A DNA stretch of 9,361 nt from an uncultured Clostridia bacterium. GTDB lineage: Bacteria > Bacillota > Clostridia > Oscillospirales > Oscillospiraceae. Every line of letters begins with the position of its first letter. The stretch's first letter is position 1. Below the pieces are notes generated by a model, which had not been told where the DNA came from, did no database searches, and saw only the letters and a program-made list of their open reading frames with translations. The stretch is from the NCBI GenBank assembly GCA_945918315.1, contig CAMEIK010000030.1, forward strand, positions 1 through 9,361, read 5' to 3'. This document shows, one piece after another, positions 1 to 6,713 of the stretch. Position numbers and translations under genes: made by a program.

Positions 1-52
1 GGGTATACACGATTTCCAATCGTGCGCGCTCGGCCAGCTACGCGACTTCTCC
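1..52 (-). tRNA. tRNA-Ser (GGA anticodon), 5' part, truncated by window edge
   Basis: On the minus strand the gene starts at 52 with the acceptor 5' strand GGAGAAG. A D-arm with GTAGCTGGCCGAG follows. The anticodon stem-loop is CACGA / TTGGAAA / TCGTG, which places anticodon GGA at 15-17 (serine codons UCC/UCU). After the anticodon stem the sequence enters what would be the long variable arm typical of tRNA-Ser, then leaves the window. The variable arm, T-arm and acceptor 3' strand are not visible. Serine identity is read from the anticodon and agrees with the GGAGA acceptor start common in bacterial tRNA-Ser. Confidence 0.9.
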
Positions 53-80
53 ATGCGCAGGCTTTCCAGCCGACTTGCAT

Positions 81-109
81 ATGATACATCATCCGATTGG
101 ATTTGTCAA
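81..109 (-). promoter_or_regulatory. Promoter of tRNA-Ser gene
   Basis: On the minus strand there is a perfect -35 TTGACA (104-109), a 17-base spacer and a -10 TATCAT (81-86). The -10 ends 28 bases before the tRNA 5' end at 52. This is a near-consensus sigma-A-type promoter, as expected for a stable RNA gene. It lies between the stop of the upstream acetyltransferase and the tRNA, so the tRNA has its own transcription start. Confidence 0.85.
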
Positions 110-143
110 GTGTATTTTTCCTTTTTCGGGAAAAACATATTTC

Positions 144-650
144 TTATCGGATTTCTTTTTCCCATAAAAGCGTTACAGACCTTGTGCTGACTGTGCCGTC
201 CAGGCGGCGGGCCGATTCCCGGATAACCCGGAACCCGCAGCTTTCATGCAGTCTTAAGGACGCTGTATTGTTTCTGCTGACATGAGAATACATCCGTGTT
301 CCCCCGGGGCATTGTTCCTGCACCGCCCGGATCAGGCTGGCGGCATAGCCCTTTCGGCGCTGCCCGGGTTTTGTCTCCAGTCCCTCCAGAAGCTGACCGT
401 CCGGAAAGGACCACAGCCGCAAAGCGCTGACATAGCTTCCGTTCTCCGTCCAGATACAGTACCGGGCATCGGGCTTTGAAAAGAAATCCTCCTGCAAATA
501 CTGGTAAAACCGTTCCTCCGCCAGAGCAAGCTGCCGCTCCGGAGTCTCCATGGGAAAGAATTCTTCTCCGTTCCACCCATTGGACTCCCGATAAACCTCC
601 ATCAGGCTGCCAAAGGACAATTCCCGAAGAGTCTGTACTAACAAAAGCAT
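144..650 (-). CDS. GNAT family N-acetyltransferase, 168 aa
   Basis: This is a predicted acetyl-CoA-dependent N-acetyltransferase; the substrate cannot be told from sequence. The GNAT core is visible in the C-terminal half. A beta strand, LLEGLETKP (about 87-95), leads into the acetyl-CoA pyrophosphate-binding motif Q98-R-K-G-Y-A, followed by the helix SLIRAV. Later comes the typical N-T-A-S-L-R-L-H-E-S-C-G-F segment (about 128-140). The N-terminal half is poorly conserved, as usual in this superfamily. I chose the ATG at 650 because GGGAG lies 5 bases upstream (656-660). The longer reading to 728 has no ribosome binding site and runs through a DnaA-box-like cluster. The gene is monocistronic or nearly so, 171 bases downstream of tsaD and upstream of a separately promoted tRNA. 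No clear terminator is visible behind it. Confidence 0.8.
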   Translation of the reverse strand: MLLLVQTLRELSFGSLMEVYRESNGWNGEEFFPMETPERQLALAEERFYQYLQEDFFSKPDARYCIWTENGSYVSALRLWSFPDGQLLEGLETKPGQRRKGYAASLIRAVQEQCPGGTRMYSHVSRNNTASLRLHESCGFRVIRESARRLDGTVSTRSVTLLWEKEIR

Positions 651-679
651 ATCTACTCCCGAAACAAATGTACATCGGT

Positions 680-739
680 TGTGGAAAACCCGAATGGATA
701 TACACCGGTTTATGCACAGTTTCCACAAGGTTTTCCACA
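680..739. promoter_or_regulatory. Cluster of DnaA-box-like 9-mers
   Basis: Four 9-mers resembling the DnaA box TTATNCACA lie within 60 bases. They are TTATGCACA at 710-718 (full match), TTTTCCACA at 731-739 (one mismatch), the same TTTTCCACA on the minus strand at 680-688, and the weaker GTTTCCACA at 719-727. The outer two form an 11-base perfect inverted repeat (680-690 and 729-739). The cluster sits directly upstream of the acetyltransferase ribosome binding site. DnaA binding is inferred from motif match only. Confidence 0.45.
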
Positions 740-752
740 GATTTATTCGGAT

Positions 753-774
753 TTTCCCGGTTAGGTCCGGGAAA
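753..774. repeat. Hairpin between tsaD and acetyltransferase gene
   Basis: TTTCCCGG (753-760), a six-base loop TTAGGT and CCGGGAAA (767-774) form an 8-bp perfect stem 48 bases past the tsaD stop. On the minus strand it is followed by a mixed TCCGAATAAAT rather than a run of T, so it is at best a weak terminator for the operon. It could instead be a processing or regulatory structure in the acetyltransferase leader. Confidence 0.4.
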
Positions 775-804
775 TCTCAATATTCTGTTTACATTTCGTA
801 ACCA

Positions 805-829
805 CTTTGTAACATGTTTGCTTACAAAG
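805..829. repeat. Inverted repeat overlapping the tsaD stop codon
   Basis: CTTTGTAA (805-812) and TTACAAAG (822-829) form 8-base arms around a 9-base loop, and the second arm contains the tsaD stop codon. It is AT-rich and has no following T-run. It is reported as visible structure only; a role in mRNA 3'-end stability is possible but not shown. Confidence 0.35.
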
Positions 830-1838
830 CCTCGCCAAGAATGGATTTGGTGGCATAGGCGTTCAGCGTCATGTCCGCCCTGTGCCCGGCAAGAAACTCA
901 TAATAGGCCTGAGCCCCAATCATGGCCGCGTTATCCCCGCAGAGGGAAAGAGGCGGCAGGAAGAGCGTACCGCCCAGCTTTTGGACAGCCTGGGTCATGT
1001 CCCGGCGAATCCGGGAATTGGCGGCAACCCCGCCGGCCACGGCAATTTTTCTGAGGCCGGTCTGCCGCATTGCCATCTCCACCCGGGGCACCAGGGTATC
1101 GGACACCGCGGCGGAAAAGGAGGCGCAGAGGCCGGGAACATCCACTTCCTCCCCCACCTGCTCAGCGTGGTGAATGAGGTTCAGCGCGGCGGTTTTCAGG
1201 CCGGAAAAGCTCATATTATAGGGATTCTCCCCGGGGCGGCTTCTGGGCAGGATATATTTTGTATCATCCCCTGCCTGGGCCATCTTATCCAGGGCGGCTC
1301 CGCCCGGATAGGGCATATTCAACACTCGGGCAACCTTGTCAAAGCACTCCCCTGCCGCGTCATCCAGCGTGGTCCCCAGGATCTCCATCTGTGTATAGTC
1401 CTTCACGTGGACAATCATGGTATGGCCGCCGGAGACCACCAGACACAGAAAGGGGGGTTCCAGTTCGGGACAGGCGATATAGTTTGCCGCGATATGACCC
1501 CGGATATGATGGACCGGGATCAGAGGCAGACCGGTGGACAGGGCGACGCCCTTGGCAAAATTCACGCCAACGAGGACCGCGCCAATCAGTCCCGGGGCAT
1601 AGGTCACCGCGATGGCGTCCAGGTCCTTTCGGGATAGATCTGCTTCCTTGAGGGCCTGATCCGCAAGACCATAAATCGCCTCGATATGCTTCCGGGAAGC
1701 AATCTCCGGCACCACGCCGCCGTAAATCCGGTGCAGGGGCACCTGGGAGGCAATGCAGTCCGTCAGCACCTGGCGTCCGTCCCGGACGATGGCAACGGCG
1801 GTTTCATCGCAGGAGGATTCCACAGCCAGAATATTCAT
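822..1838 (-). CDS. tsaD: TsaD, tRNA N6-adenosine threonylcarbamoyltransferase, 338 aa
   Basis: TsaD transfers the threonylcarbamoyl group from threonylcarbamoyl-AMP to A37 of tRNAs reading ANN codons. It acts with TsaB and TsaE, which are not in this window. The ASKHA-type fold is recognisable: VESSCDET (about 6-13), the metal-binding H111-x-x-x-H115 in HHIRGHIAAN, SGGHT (136-140), GGVAANSRIR (269-278) and CGDN with D302. The length is normal for the bacterial family. I chose the ATG at 1838 because AAAGGAG lies 8 bases upstream (1847-1853). The GTG at 1847 that would add three residues shares its last base with that ribosome binding site. The start overlaps the rimI stop by four bases (ATGA). 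It is the last gene of the cysS-polA-rimI-tsaD operon. Family assignment is very secure. Confidence 0.97.
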   Translation of the reverse strand: MNILAVESSCDETAVAIVRDGRQVLTDCIASQVPLHRIYGGVVPEIASRKHIEAIYGLADQALKEADLSRKDLDAIAVTYAPGLIGAVLVGVNFAKGVALSTGLPLIPVHHIRGHIAANYIACPELEPPFLCLVVSGGHTMIVHVKDYTQMEILGTTLDDAAGECFDKVARVLNMPYPGGAALDKMAQAGDDTKYILPRSRPGENPYNMSFSGLKTAALNLIHHAEQVGEEVDVPGLCASFSAAVSDTLVPRVEMAMRQTGLRKIAVAGGVAANSRIRRDMTQAVQKLGGTLFLPPLSLCGDNAAMIGAQAYYEFLAGHRADMTLNAYATKSILGEAL

Positions 1839-2275
1839 ACAGACCACTCCTTTCGCAGAATCAGGGCGTCCTCTCTTGGGTTACTATAATATTTGGGCCG
1901 GCGTCCAACCTGGGAAAAGCCCAGGCTGGCATACAGCTTTTGGGCGGGAATGTTGGAAGCCCGGACCTCCAGCATCAGACTGTGGCTTTCCTTTTCCTTC
2001 AGAGCCTCCACAAGGGCCAGAACCAGGGCCCGGCCCGTTCCCTGCCGCCTTGCCTCCGGGGCCACCGCCAGATTCATCATATCGGTTTCTCCGAGGACTG
2101 TCTGAGAGCCCACATACCCCACCACTTCTCCCGCTTCCACGGCGACCAGCCACAGGGAAAGGGGGTTTTCCAGCTCGGACGCTATGCTTTGTTCGCTCCA
2201 GGGGTCCGAAAAGCACAGCTTTTCCAGCTCCGCGATCTGAGGTACCTGGGATGCGTTCATAGGTTCGATTCTCAT
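1835..2275 (-). CDS. rimI: RimI, ribosomal protein S18-alanine N-acetyltransferase, 146 aa
   Basis: This GNAT enzyme acetylates the N-terminal alanine of ribosomal protein S18, or acts as a broader N-alpha-acetyltransferase. Visible features are the N-terminal CFSDPWS segment (21-27), which is typical of RimI, the acetyl-CoA loop R76-R-Q-G-T-G81, and LEVRASN starting at 102. E103 and Y115 fall at the same numbers as the catalytic residues described for Salmonella RimI. LYASLGF (114-120) and the C-terminal YYxxPxEDALIL signature complete the match. The ATG at 2275 overlaps the polA TGA by four bases. There is no strong ribosome binding site before it, so translation is probably coupled to polA. 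Pairing with tsaD is common in bacteria and supports RimI over a generic GNAT. Confidence 0.93.
   Translation of the reverse strand: MRIEPMNASQVPQIAELEKLCFSDPWSEQSIASELENPLSLWLVAVEAGEVVGYVGSQTVLGETDMMNLAVAPEARRQGTGRALVLALVEALKEKESHSLMLEVRASNIPAQKLYASLGFSQVGRRPKYYSNPREDALILRKEWSV
1847..1853 (-). promoter_or_regulatory. Ribosome binding site fixing the tsaD start
   Basis: AAAGGAG on the minus strand lies inside the 3' end of rimI, 8 bases before the ATG at 1838. It excludes the in-frame GTG at 1845-1847 as the start, because that codon overlaps the site. Confidence 0.75.
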
Positions 2276-4806
2276 TTCGCGTCGTACCAGCTTTTTCCGT
2301 ATTTTGCTTCCGCGGTCAGCGGAATGGACAGCACCGCCACACGTTCCATCTGGCTGCTGACCAGCGCCGCCACCTGGGGCGCGATCTCTTCAGGGCACTC
2401 CACAATCAGCTCGTCATGGACCTGCAGCAACAGTTTTGCATGGGGGAAAGACGCGTTCAGGGCCTCTTCCACCCGGATCATGGCAAGCTTGATAAGGTCC
2501 GCGGCCGTTCCCTGAATGGGGGTGTTCAGAGCGATACGCTCCGCGCCCTGGCGGATATTGAAATTGGTGCTTTTCAGCTCCGGGATATAGCGCTTACGGC
2601 CATAGAGGGTGGTGGTAAAGCCTGACTCCCGGGCATCTGCCACAACCTTTTTCATATAGTCCCGGACACCACGATAATTGGCAAGGTAATTGTCGATATA
2701 TTCCCGGGCCTCATACCGGCTGACACCGATATCCTCCGCCAGGGAAAACTCGGAAATACCGTAGACAATCCCGAAGTTCACCGCCTTGGCATGGCGGCGT
2801 TGGAGGGGGGTCACCTGATCCGTCGGTACACCGAAAACCTGCGCGGCAGTAGCCGTGTGAATATCCTCCCCGGTGCGGAACGCCCGCTGCATGGCTTCGT
2901 CCCCGGCAATGTGGGCAAGGACCCGCAGCTCGATCTGGCTGTAATCCGCGTCCACCAGCACGCAGCCCTCCTTCGGCACAAACATCTTCCGGATCTCCGC
3001 TCCCAGGTCCGTGCGGACAGGAATATTCTGCAGATTCGGCTCCGTGGAAGACAGCCGCCCGGTGGCGGTGACCAGATTCTGAAAGGTCGTGTGAATCCGC
3101 CCATCCTCCCGGATCTCCCGGACCAAGCCGTCTGCATAAGTGGACTTCAGCTTGGTAAGCATCCGATAGTCCATGATGGCAGGGATGATGGGATGCTTGT
3201 TCTGAAGCTTTTCCAATACATCCGCGTTGGTGGAGTAGCCGGTTTTCGTCTTCTTCACCGGGGGCAGGCCAAGCTTCTCGAAGAGCAGTTCCCCAAGCTG
3301 TTTGGTGGAATTGATATTGAAGGGACCGCCGGAATAACCGAAAATCAGCGATTCACAGTCCGCAATCCGCTGAGCAAGCATCTGCCCAAACTGCTCCAGC
3401 TGCTTCCGGTCTATGGCAATCCCCCGCTGCTCCATCCGGTACAGCACATCGCACAGGGGCAGCTCAATATCCCGGTAGAGCTCCGTCATTCCCGCTTTTT
3501 CCAGCTCTGTTTTCAGCACAGGGGTAAGGAACCACAGAGCTTCGGCGCAGGCGGCCGCGTCCCCGTCCTCCACGGTATTGCCCAGAAAATTGGTAGCAAG
3601 CTTGGAAACCGGATAATCCGACTGGGAGGGATTCAGGTCATAGGCGGCAAGGGCAGTATCGAAGCGGACGCTTCCCCAATGAAGGCCCAGCTCCGTCATA
3701 CGGTGCATGGAGGTCTTGGCATCGTGAAGCACCAGGGCGGCATCCCCGGGGAAGACCTGGCCTGCCATGGCAAGCTCCATGGGCGTCATGGTACATACGC
3801 CCCCCTCCCAGGCAATACCAACGCTTCCGTCGGGGGCAAAATACAAGGCATAGTCATGGGCGCCTTCGCTGACCCGGTCCTTCCTTGCCAGGGGCTCCGC
3901 CTTTGCTTTCGTGGGAACCGGCATCTCCCGGTCCGCCCCCCGGAGGCCGTACTTGTCGATAAGCCTGACAAACTCCAACTTCTGAAACAAGGCGTACAGC
4001 TCCGGACGGTTATACTCCTTCCGCAGAGCATCCTCCGGGGCAAACTCGATGGGCGCTTCGGGAATGATGGTCGCCAGGTCGTAGGAAAGATACGCGTTGT
4101 CTTTTCCCGCTTCCAGCTTTTCCCGGAGCTTGGGCCGGATGGAAGGGTCGGTCAGGTTGGCGTACACCCCATCCAGGCTCCCGAATTTCGCCAGCAGCTC
4201 CCCGGCAGTCTTGGGACCAACCCCCGCGACGCCCGGAATATTATCGGAGGAATCGCCCATAAGCGCCTTCAGGTCGATCAGCTTTTTGGGTTCAAAGCCG
4301 TACTCCTCCAGAAACCGCTCCCGGTCGTAGAGGGTGGCGGTGGTCTGTCCGGCCTTGGTAATCACCAGCTTCACATGCACATTGTCATCAATGAGCTGGA
4401 GGCTGTCCCGATCTCCCGTTACTATGACGCACTCCCAGCCGCAGTTGGAGCAGATCTTCCCCACAGTGCCGATCACATCGTCGGCCTCCCAGCCCTGACA
4501 GGCGTAGATGGGAATATTCATGGCCCGAAGCACATCCTTCATCACCGGCATCTGCTGGGCAAGCTCCTCCGGCATACCGTGGCGGGTAGCCTTGTAGCCA
4601 TCATATTTTTTATGACGGAAGGTGGGGCCGTGGAGGTCAAAGGACACGCACACCGCGTCGGGCTGCTCCTCCTTTTCCATCCGCTCCAGGATGTTCAGAA
4701 AGCCGTAAATGGCGTTGGTATACAGGCCGTCCCGGGTTGTCAGGGGCTTTACGCCGAAAAACGCCCGGTTGATGACGCTGTTCCCATCCAGGATCATCAG
4801 CTTCAT
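2272..4806 (-). CDS. polA: DNA polymerase I, 844 aa
   Basis: Pol I removes RNA primers and fills gaps in replication and repair. The N-terminal 5'-3' nuclease (about 1-290) shows D7, F-D57, E107-A-D-D110, G-D132-R-D134 and MGDSSDN (183-189) followed by the helix-hairpin-helix IPGVAGVGPKT. The middle domain (about 310-460) lacks the acidic DxE and YxxxD residues of the 3'-5' exonuclease, so proofreading is predicted absent, as in Bacillus and Taq Pol I. The polymerase domain has motif A DADYSQIELR (619-628), motif B RRHAKAVNFGIVYG (670-683) and motif C QVHDE (795-799). I prefer the ATG at 4806, which overlaps the cysS stop as ATGA and has GGAG 6 bases upstream. The in-frame ATG at 4818 would add four residues and lies next to that same site. 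Confidence 0.97.
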   Translation of the reverse strand: MKLMILDGNSVINRAFFGVKPLTTRDGLYTNAIYGFLNILERMEKEEQPDAVCVSFDLHGPTFRHKKYDGYKATRHGMPEELAQQMPVMKDVLRAMNIPIYACQGWEADDVIGTVGKICSNCGWECVIVTGDRDSLQLIDDNVHVKLVITKAGQTTATLYDRERFLEEYGFEPKKLIDLKALMGDSSDNIPGVAGVGPKTAGELLAKFGSLDGVYANLTDPSIRPKLREKLEAGKDNAYLSYDLATIIPEAPIEFAPEDALRKEYNRPELYALFQKLEFVRLIDKYGLRGADREMPVPTKAKAEPLARKDRVSEGAHDYALYFAPDGSVGIAWEGGVCTMTPMELAMAGQVFPGDAALVLHDAKTSMHRMTELGLHWGSVRFDTALAAYDLNPSQSDYPVSKLATNFLGNTVEDGDAAACAEALWFLTPVLKTELEKAGMTELYRDIELPLCDVLYRMEQRGIAIDRKQLEQFGQMLAQRIADCESLIFGYSGGPFNINSTKQLGELLFEKLGLPPVKKTKTGYSTNADVLEKLQNKHPIIPAIMDYRMLTKLKSTYADGLVREIREDGRIHTTFQNLVTATGRLSSTEPNLQNIPVRTDLGAEIRKMFVPKEGCVLVDADYSQIELRVLAHIAGDEAMQRAFRTGEDIHTATAAQVFGVPTDQVTPLQRRHAKAVNFGIVYGISEFSLAEDIGVSRYEAREYIDNYLANYRGVRDYMKKVVADARESGFTTTLYGRKRYIPELKSTNFNIRQGAERIALNTPIQGTAADLIKLAMIRVEEALNASFPHAKLLLQVHDELIVECPEEIAPQVAALVSSQMERVAVLSIPLTAEAKYGKSWYDAK

Positions 4807-6218
4807 ACTCTTCTCCATTTGGTTCCCTGGGGGGTATCGATAATCTCAATATGCCGGAAGCGCAGCTCGTCCCGGATCATATCCGCCTCGGCAAAGTTCT
4901 TTTCCTTCTTTGCTTTCGTCCGGGCAGCAATCAGGGCTTCAATTTCCGGATCGGATTCCTCCGCTTCCTCCTTTTTCTGGGCATCCCGGAACTTCTGGGC
5001 GGCGGAAAGCAGATTCAGCGACAGGACTTCGTCAAAATCCTTCAGAACCGCCAACTTGGTCGCGTCTGTGCATTTGGCCTTCAGCACATCATATACGGCA
5101 GTAATCGCCAGCGAGGTGTTCAGGTCGGCATTCAGGGCGGAAACAAAACGCTGTCTGAGCCCCTCAAAGGTCTCCATGTTCACTTCCCCCTCGGGATTCA
5201 GGGAGGCAATCTTCGCAATCAGCTTCTGATAGGCCGCGGCGGCGTTGTCCAGATTCTCCCAGGAGAAAACAAGATTCCGGCGGTAATGGCTCTGCAGGCA
5301 GAACAGCCGGTAGACCATGGGATCATACCCCTTGCTCTCCAGAAGAGAGACCGTAAGGAATTCGCCCTTGGATTTGCTCATTTTGCCGGTCTCCGTGTTC
5401 AGATGGTGGACATGGAACCAGTAATTGCACCACTTATGCCCCAGATAGCTTTCGGACTGGGCAATCTCGTTGGTGTGGTGAGGGAAAGCGTTGTCAATGC
5501 CGCCGGCGTGAATGTCCAGATCCTCACCCAGGTGCTTCATAGAGATGCAGGAGCACTCAATATGCCAGCCAGGGTACCCCACGCCCCAGGGAGAGTCCCA
5601 CTTGAGGGCCTGGTCCTCAAACTTGGATTTGGTAAACCAAAGAACAAAGTCATTTTTGTTCCGCTTGTTGGGATCTTCTTCCACGCCCTCTCGGACGCCC
5701 ACGGCCAGATCCTCCTGGTCATGGTCATTGAAGACATAATACTCCTTCAGCGTGGAGGTATCAAAATACACATTTCCCCCGGCGATATAGGCGCTTCCCT
5801 TGTCCAGGAGGGTGCTGACCATATTGATATACTCGGGAATGCAGTTTGTAGCAGGCTCCACCACATCGGGCCGCTTGATATTCAGCTTATCGCAGTCAGA
5901 GAAAAAGGCGTCGGTGTAGTATTTCGCGATTTCCATCACCGTCTTGTGCTCCCGGCGGGCACCCTTGAGCATTTTATCCTCGCCGGTATCGGCATCGGAG
6001 GCAAGATGGCCCACATCGGTGATGTTCATTACCCGCTTCACATTGTAGCCCAGATAGCGCAGGGATTTTTCCAGCACATCCTCCATGATGTAGGAGCGGA
6101 GGTTGCCGATGTGGGCATAGTGATACACCGTTGGGCCGCAGGTATACATTTTCACCAGGTCCGGGTGATTGGGCACAAACAGTTCTTTTTTGTGGGTCAG
6201 AGAATTATACAGATACAT
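4803..6218 (-). CDS. cysS: Cysteinyl-tRNA synthetase, 471 aa
   Basis: This class I synthetase charges tRNA-Cys with cysteine. The sequence shows the zinc/cysteine site C27 in MYTCGPTVY, the HIGH-type motif H36-I-G-N, C222 in ECSC, H247 and E251 in HHTNEIAQ, and the KMSKS loop at 279-283. The C222-H247-E251 spacing matches the zinc ligands C209-H234-E238 of the E. coli enzyme. The C-terminal DALR-type helical domain and the end RFRHIEIIDTPQGTKW are typical, and the length is normal. I chose the ATG at 6218 because AAAGGAG lies 7 bases upstream (6226-6232). The longer frame to 6281 runs into the repeat element in the leader and has no binding site. It is the first gene of the operon and sits directly behind a T-box leader. 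Confidence 0.98.
   Translation of the reverse strand: MYLYNSLTHKKELFVPNHPDLVKMYTCGPTVYHYAHIGNLRSYIMEDVLEKSLRYLGYNVKRVMNITDVGHLASDADTGEDKMLKGARREHKTVMEIAKYYTDAFFSDCDKLNIKRPDVVEPATNCIPEYINMVSTLLDKGSAYIAGGNVYFDTSTLKEYYVFNDHDQEDLAVGVREGVEEDPNKRNKNDFVLWFTKSKFEDQALKWDSPWGVGYPGWHIECSCISMKHLGEDLDIHAGGIDNAFPHHTNEIAQSESYLGHKWCNYWFHVHHLNTETGKMSKSKGEFLTVSLLESKGYDPMVYRLFCLQSHYRRNLVFSWENLDNAAAAYQKLIAKIASLNPEGEVNMETFEGLRQRFVSALNADLNTSLAITAVYDVLKAKCTDATKLAVLKDFDEVLSLNLLSAAQKFRDAQKKEEAEESDPEIEALIAARTKAKKEKNFAEADMIRDELRFRHIEIIDTPQGTKWRRV
4813..4816 (-). promoter_or_regulatory. Ribosome binding site deciding the polA start
   Basis: GGAG on the minus strand lies within the last codons of cysS, 6 bases before the ATG at 4806. 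The upstream ATG at 4818 immediately abuts this site and has no good site of its own. The choice also reproduces the 4-base overlap seen at the next two junctions. Confidence 0.6.
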
Positions 6219-6267
6219 AAGGGGTCTCCTTTCCAAAACATCCATAGTATTAGCAGGTATACTTGAT

Positions 6268-6325
6268 GGGCGGCACCGCATAAACCGTCAAGGAAGCTCA
6301 GCGAGAGATCTTGTGCGGTGTTGCC
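6268..6325. repeat. 58-bp short copy of a foldback repeat, inside the cysS leader
   Basis: The element begins GGGCGGCACCGCATAAA and ends TTGTGCGGTGTTGCC, so its ends are imperfect inverted repeats of each other. About 50 bases, including AAGGAAGCTCAGCGAGAGAT, match the left arm of the longer element at 8031-8193 with roughly five differences. The copy then jumps straight to the right terminal repeat. This fits a deletion between the two TTGTGC motifs present in the long form. It lies between the T-box terminator and the cysS ribosome binding site, so it is transcribed in the 5' untranslated region and can fold into a hairpin there. Confidence 0.8.
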
Positions 6326-6363
6326 ATAAAAGAACGCCTCTTATACATTCCGTACAAGAGGCG
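6325..6363 (-). terminator. T-box attenuator terminator upstream of cysS
   Basis: On the minus strand, CGCCTCTTGTAC pairs with GTATAAGAGGCG over 12 bp (one G-T wobble) around a five-base loop, followed by TTCTTTTAT. It lies directly downstream of the T-box sequence, in the position of the intrinsic terminator that competes with the antiterminator. Confidence 0.85.
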
Positions 6364-6514
6364 GTGAATGACCGCGGTTCCACTCTCATTTATCCCTTTG
6401 ATTATTCCCCGCTCCCGGGCGCACTTTCCCCAAAATGGTTCCGTCCGGGCTTCCAGCCAGTGACCCGGGCTCTCTGGAGGACATCTAAGGTACTCTTCCC
6501 CTTCATCGCGGATT
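6325..6514 (-). promoter_or_regulatory. T-box riboswitch leader of the cysS operon (tRNA-Cys sensing)
   Basis: The conserved T-box AGAGTGGAACCGCG is at 6373-6386 on the minus strand and contains the UGGA that pairs with the uncharged tRNA acceptor end. Upstream, Stem I marks are visible: GAAGAGTACC (about 6489-6498) and CAGAGAGCCCGGG (about 6464-6476), then a second CCCGG arm. A candidate specifier codon TGC (Cys) is at 6421-6423, in GGGGAAAGTGCGCCC. Its placement in the specifier loop is inferred, not folded. Known mechanism: uncharged tRNA-Cys stabilises the antiterminator and lets transcription continue into cysS. Because polA, rimI and tsaD follow with overlapping ends, they are probably under the same control. 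Confidence 0.9.
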
Positions 6515-6520
6515 GTTTAT

Positions 6521-6550
6521 ATAGTATCATTCAACCCCGCACCTTGTCAA
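6521..6550 (-). promoter_or_regulatory. Promoter of the T-box/cysS operon
   Basis: On the minus strand there is a perfect -35 TTGACA (6545-6550), an 18-base spacer and a -10 TACTAT (6521-6526, overlapping TATATA). Transcription would start near 6514, which fits the start of the T-box Stem I. It is divergent from the promoter at 6651-6680, about 100 bases away. Confidence 0.8.
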
Positions 6551-6650
6551 GTGGCAAGCAGGCACCATCCATCCCGATTTGTACGCTTTGCATAAGGGTA
6601 AAATATGGATTTTCTGGAAAGAAGTGAATTATTAATAAATTCTTATCCTA

Positions 6651-6680
6651 TTGACAATCCACAGGGGGAACGGTTATAAT
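6651..6680 (+). promoter_or_regulatory. Promoter of the SH3b lipoprotein gene
   Basis: It has a perfect -35 TTGACA (6651-6656), an 18-base spacer and a perfect -10 TATAAT (6675-6680). The leader is short (about 27 bases) and ends in the ribosome binding site GGGAGG (6701-6706), 7 bases before the ATG at 6714. This rules out the in-frame TTG at 6651 as a start, because that codon is part of the -35 box. Confidence 0.88.
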
Positions 6681-6713
6681 AGCGTAAAGAAATATAGAAA
6701 GGGAGGTAACGAT

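Noticed and set aside
113..133. TTTTTCC / GGAAAAA inverted repeat after the acetyltransferase gene as a terminator
   Set aside because: The stem is nearly all A-T, short, and has no following T-run on the minus strand.
651..728. N-terminal extension of the acetyltransferase (26 residues upstream of the chosen start)
   Set aside because: It has no ribosome binding site and runs through the DnaA-box-like cluster, whereas the ATG at 650 has GGGAG at ideal spacing.
680..774. Chromosomal replication origin (oriC)
   Set aside because: Only a few boxes, no AT-rich unwinding element of note, and no dnaA, dnaN, rpmH or gidA-type neighbours.
2791..5229. 812-codon plus-strand open frame opposite polA and cysS
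   Set aside because: It is the antisense shadow of two certain genes. Its composition is that of a complementary-frame translation and it has no domain or binding site.
4851..6266. 471-codon plus-strand open frame opposite cysS
   Set aside because: It is antisense to a certain cysS gene, low in recognisable motifs, and an artefact of codon usage.
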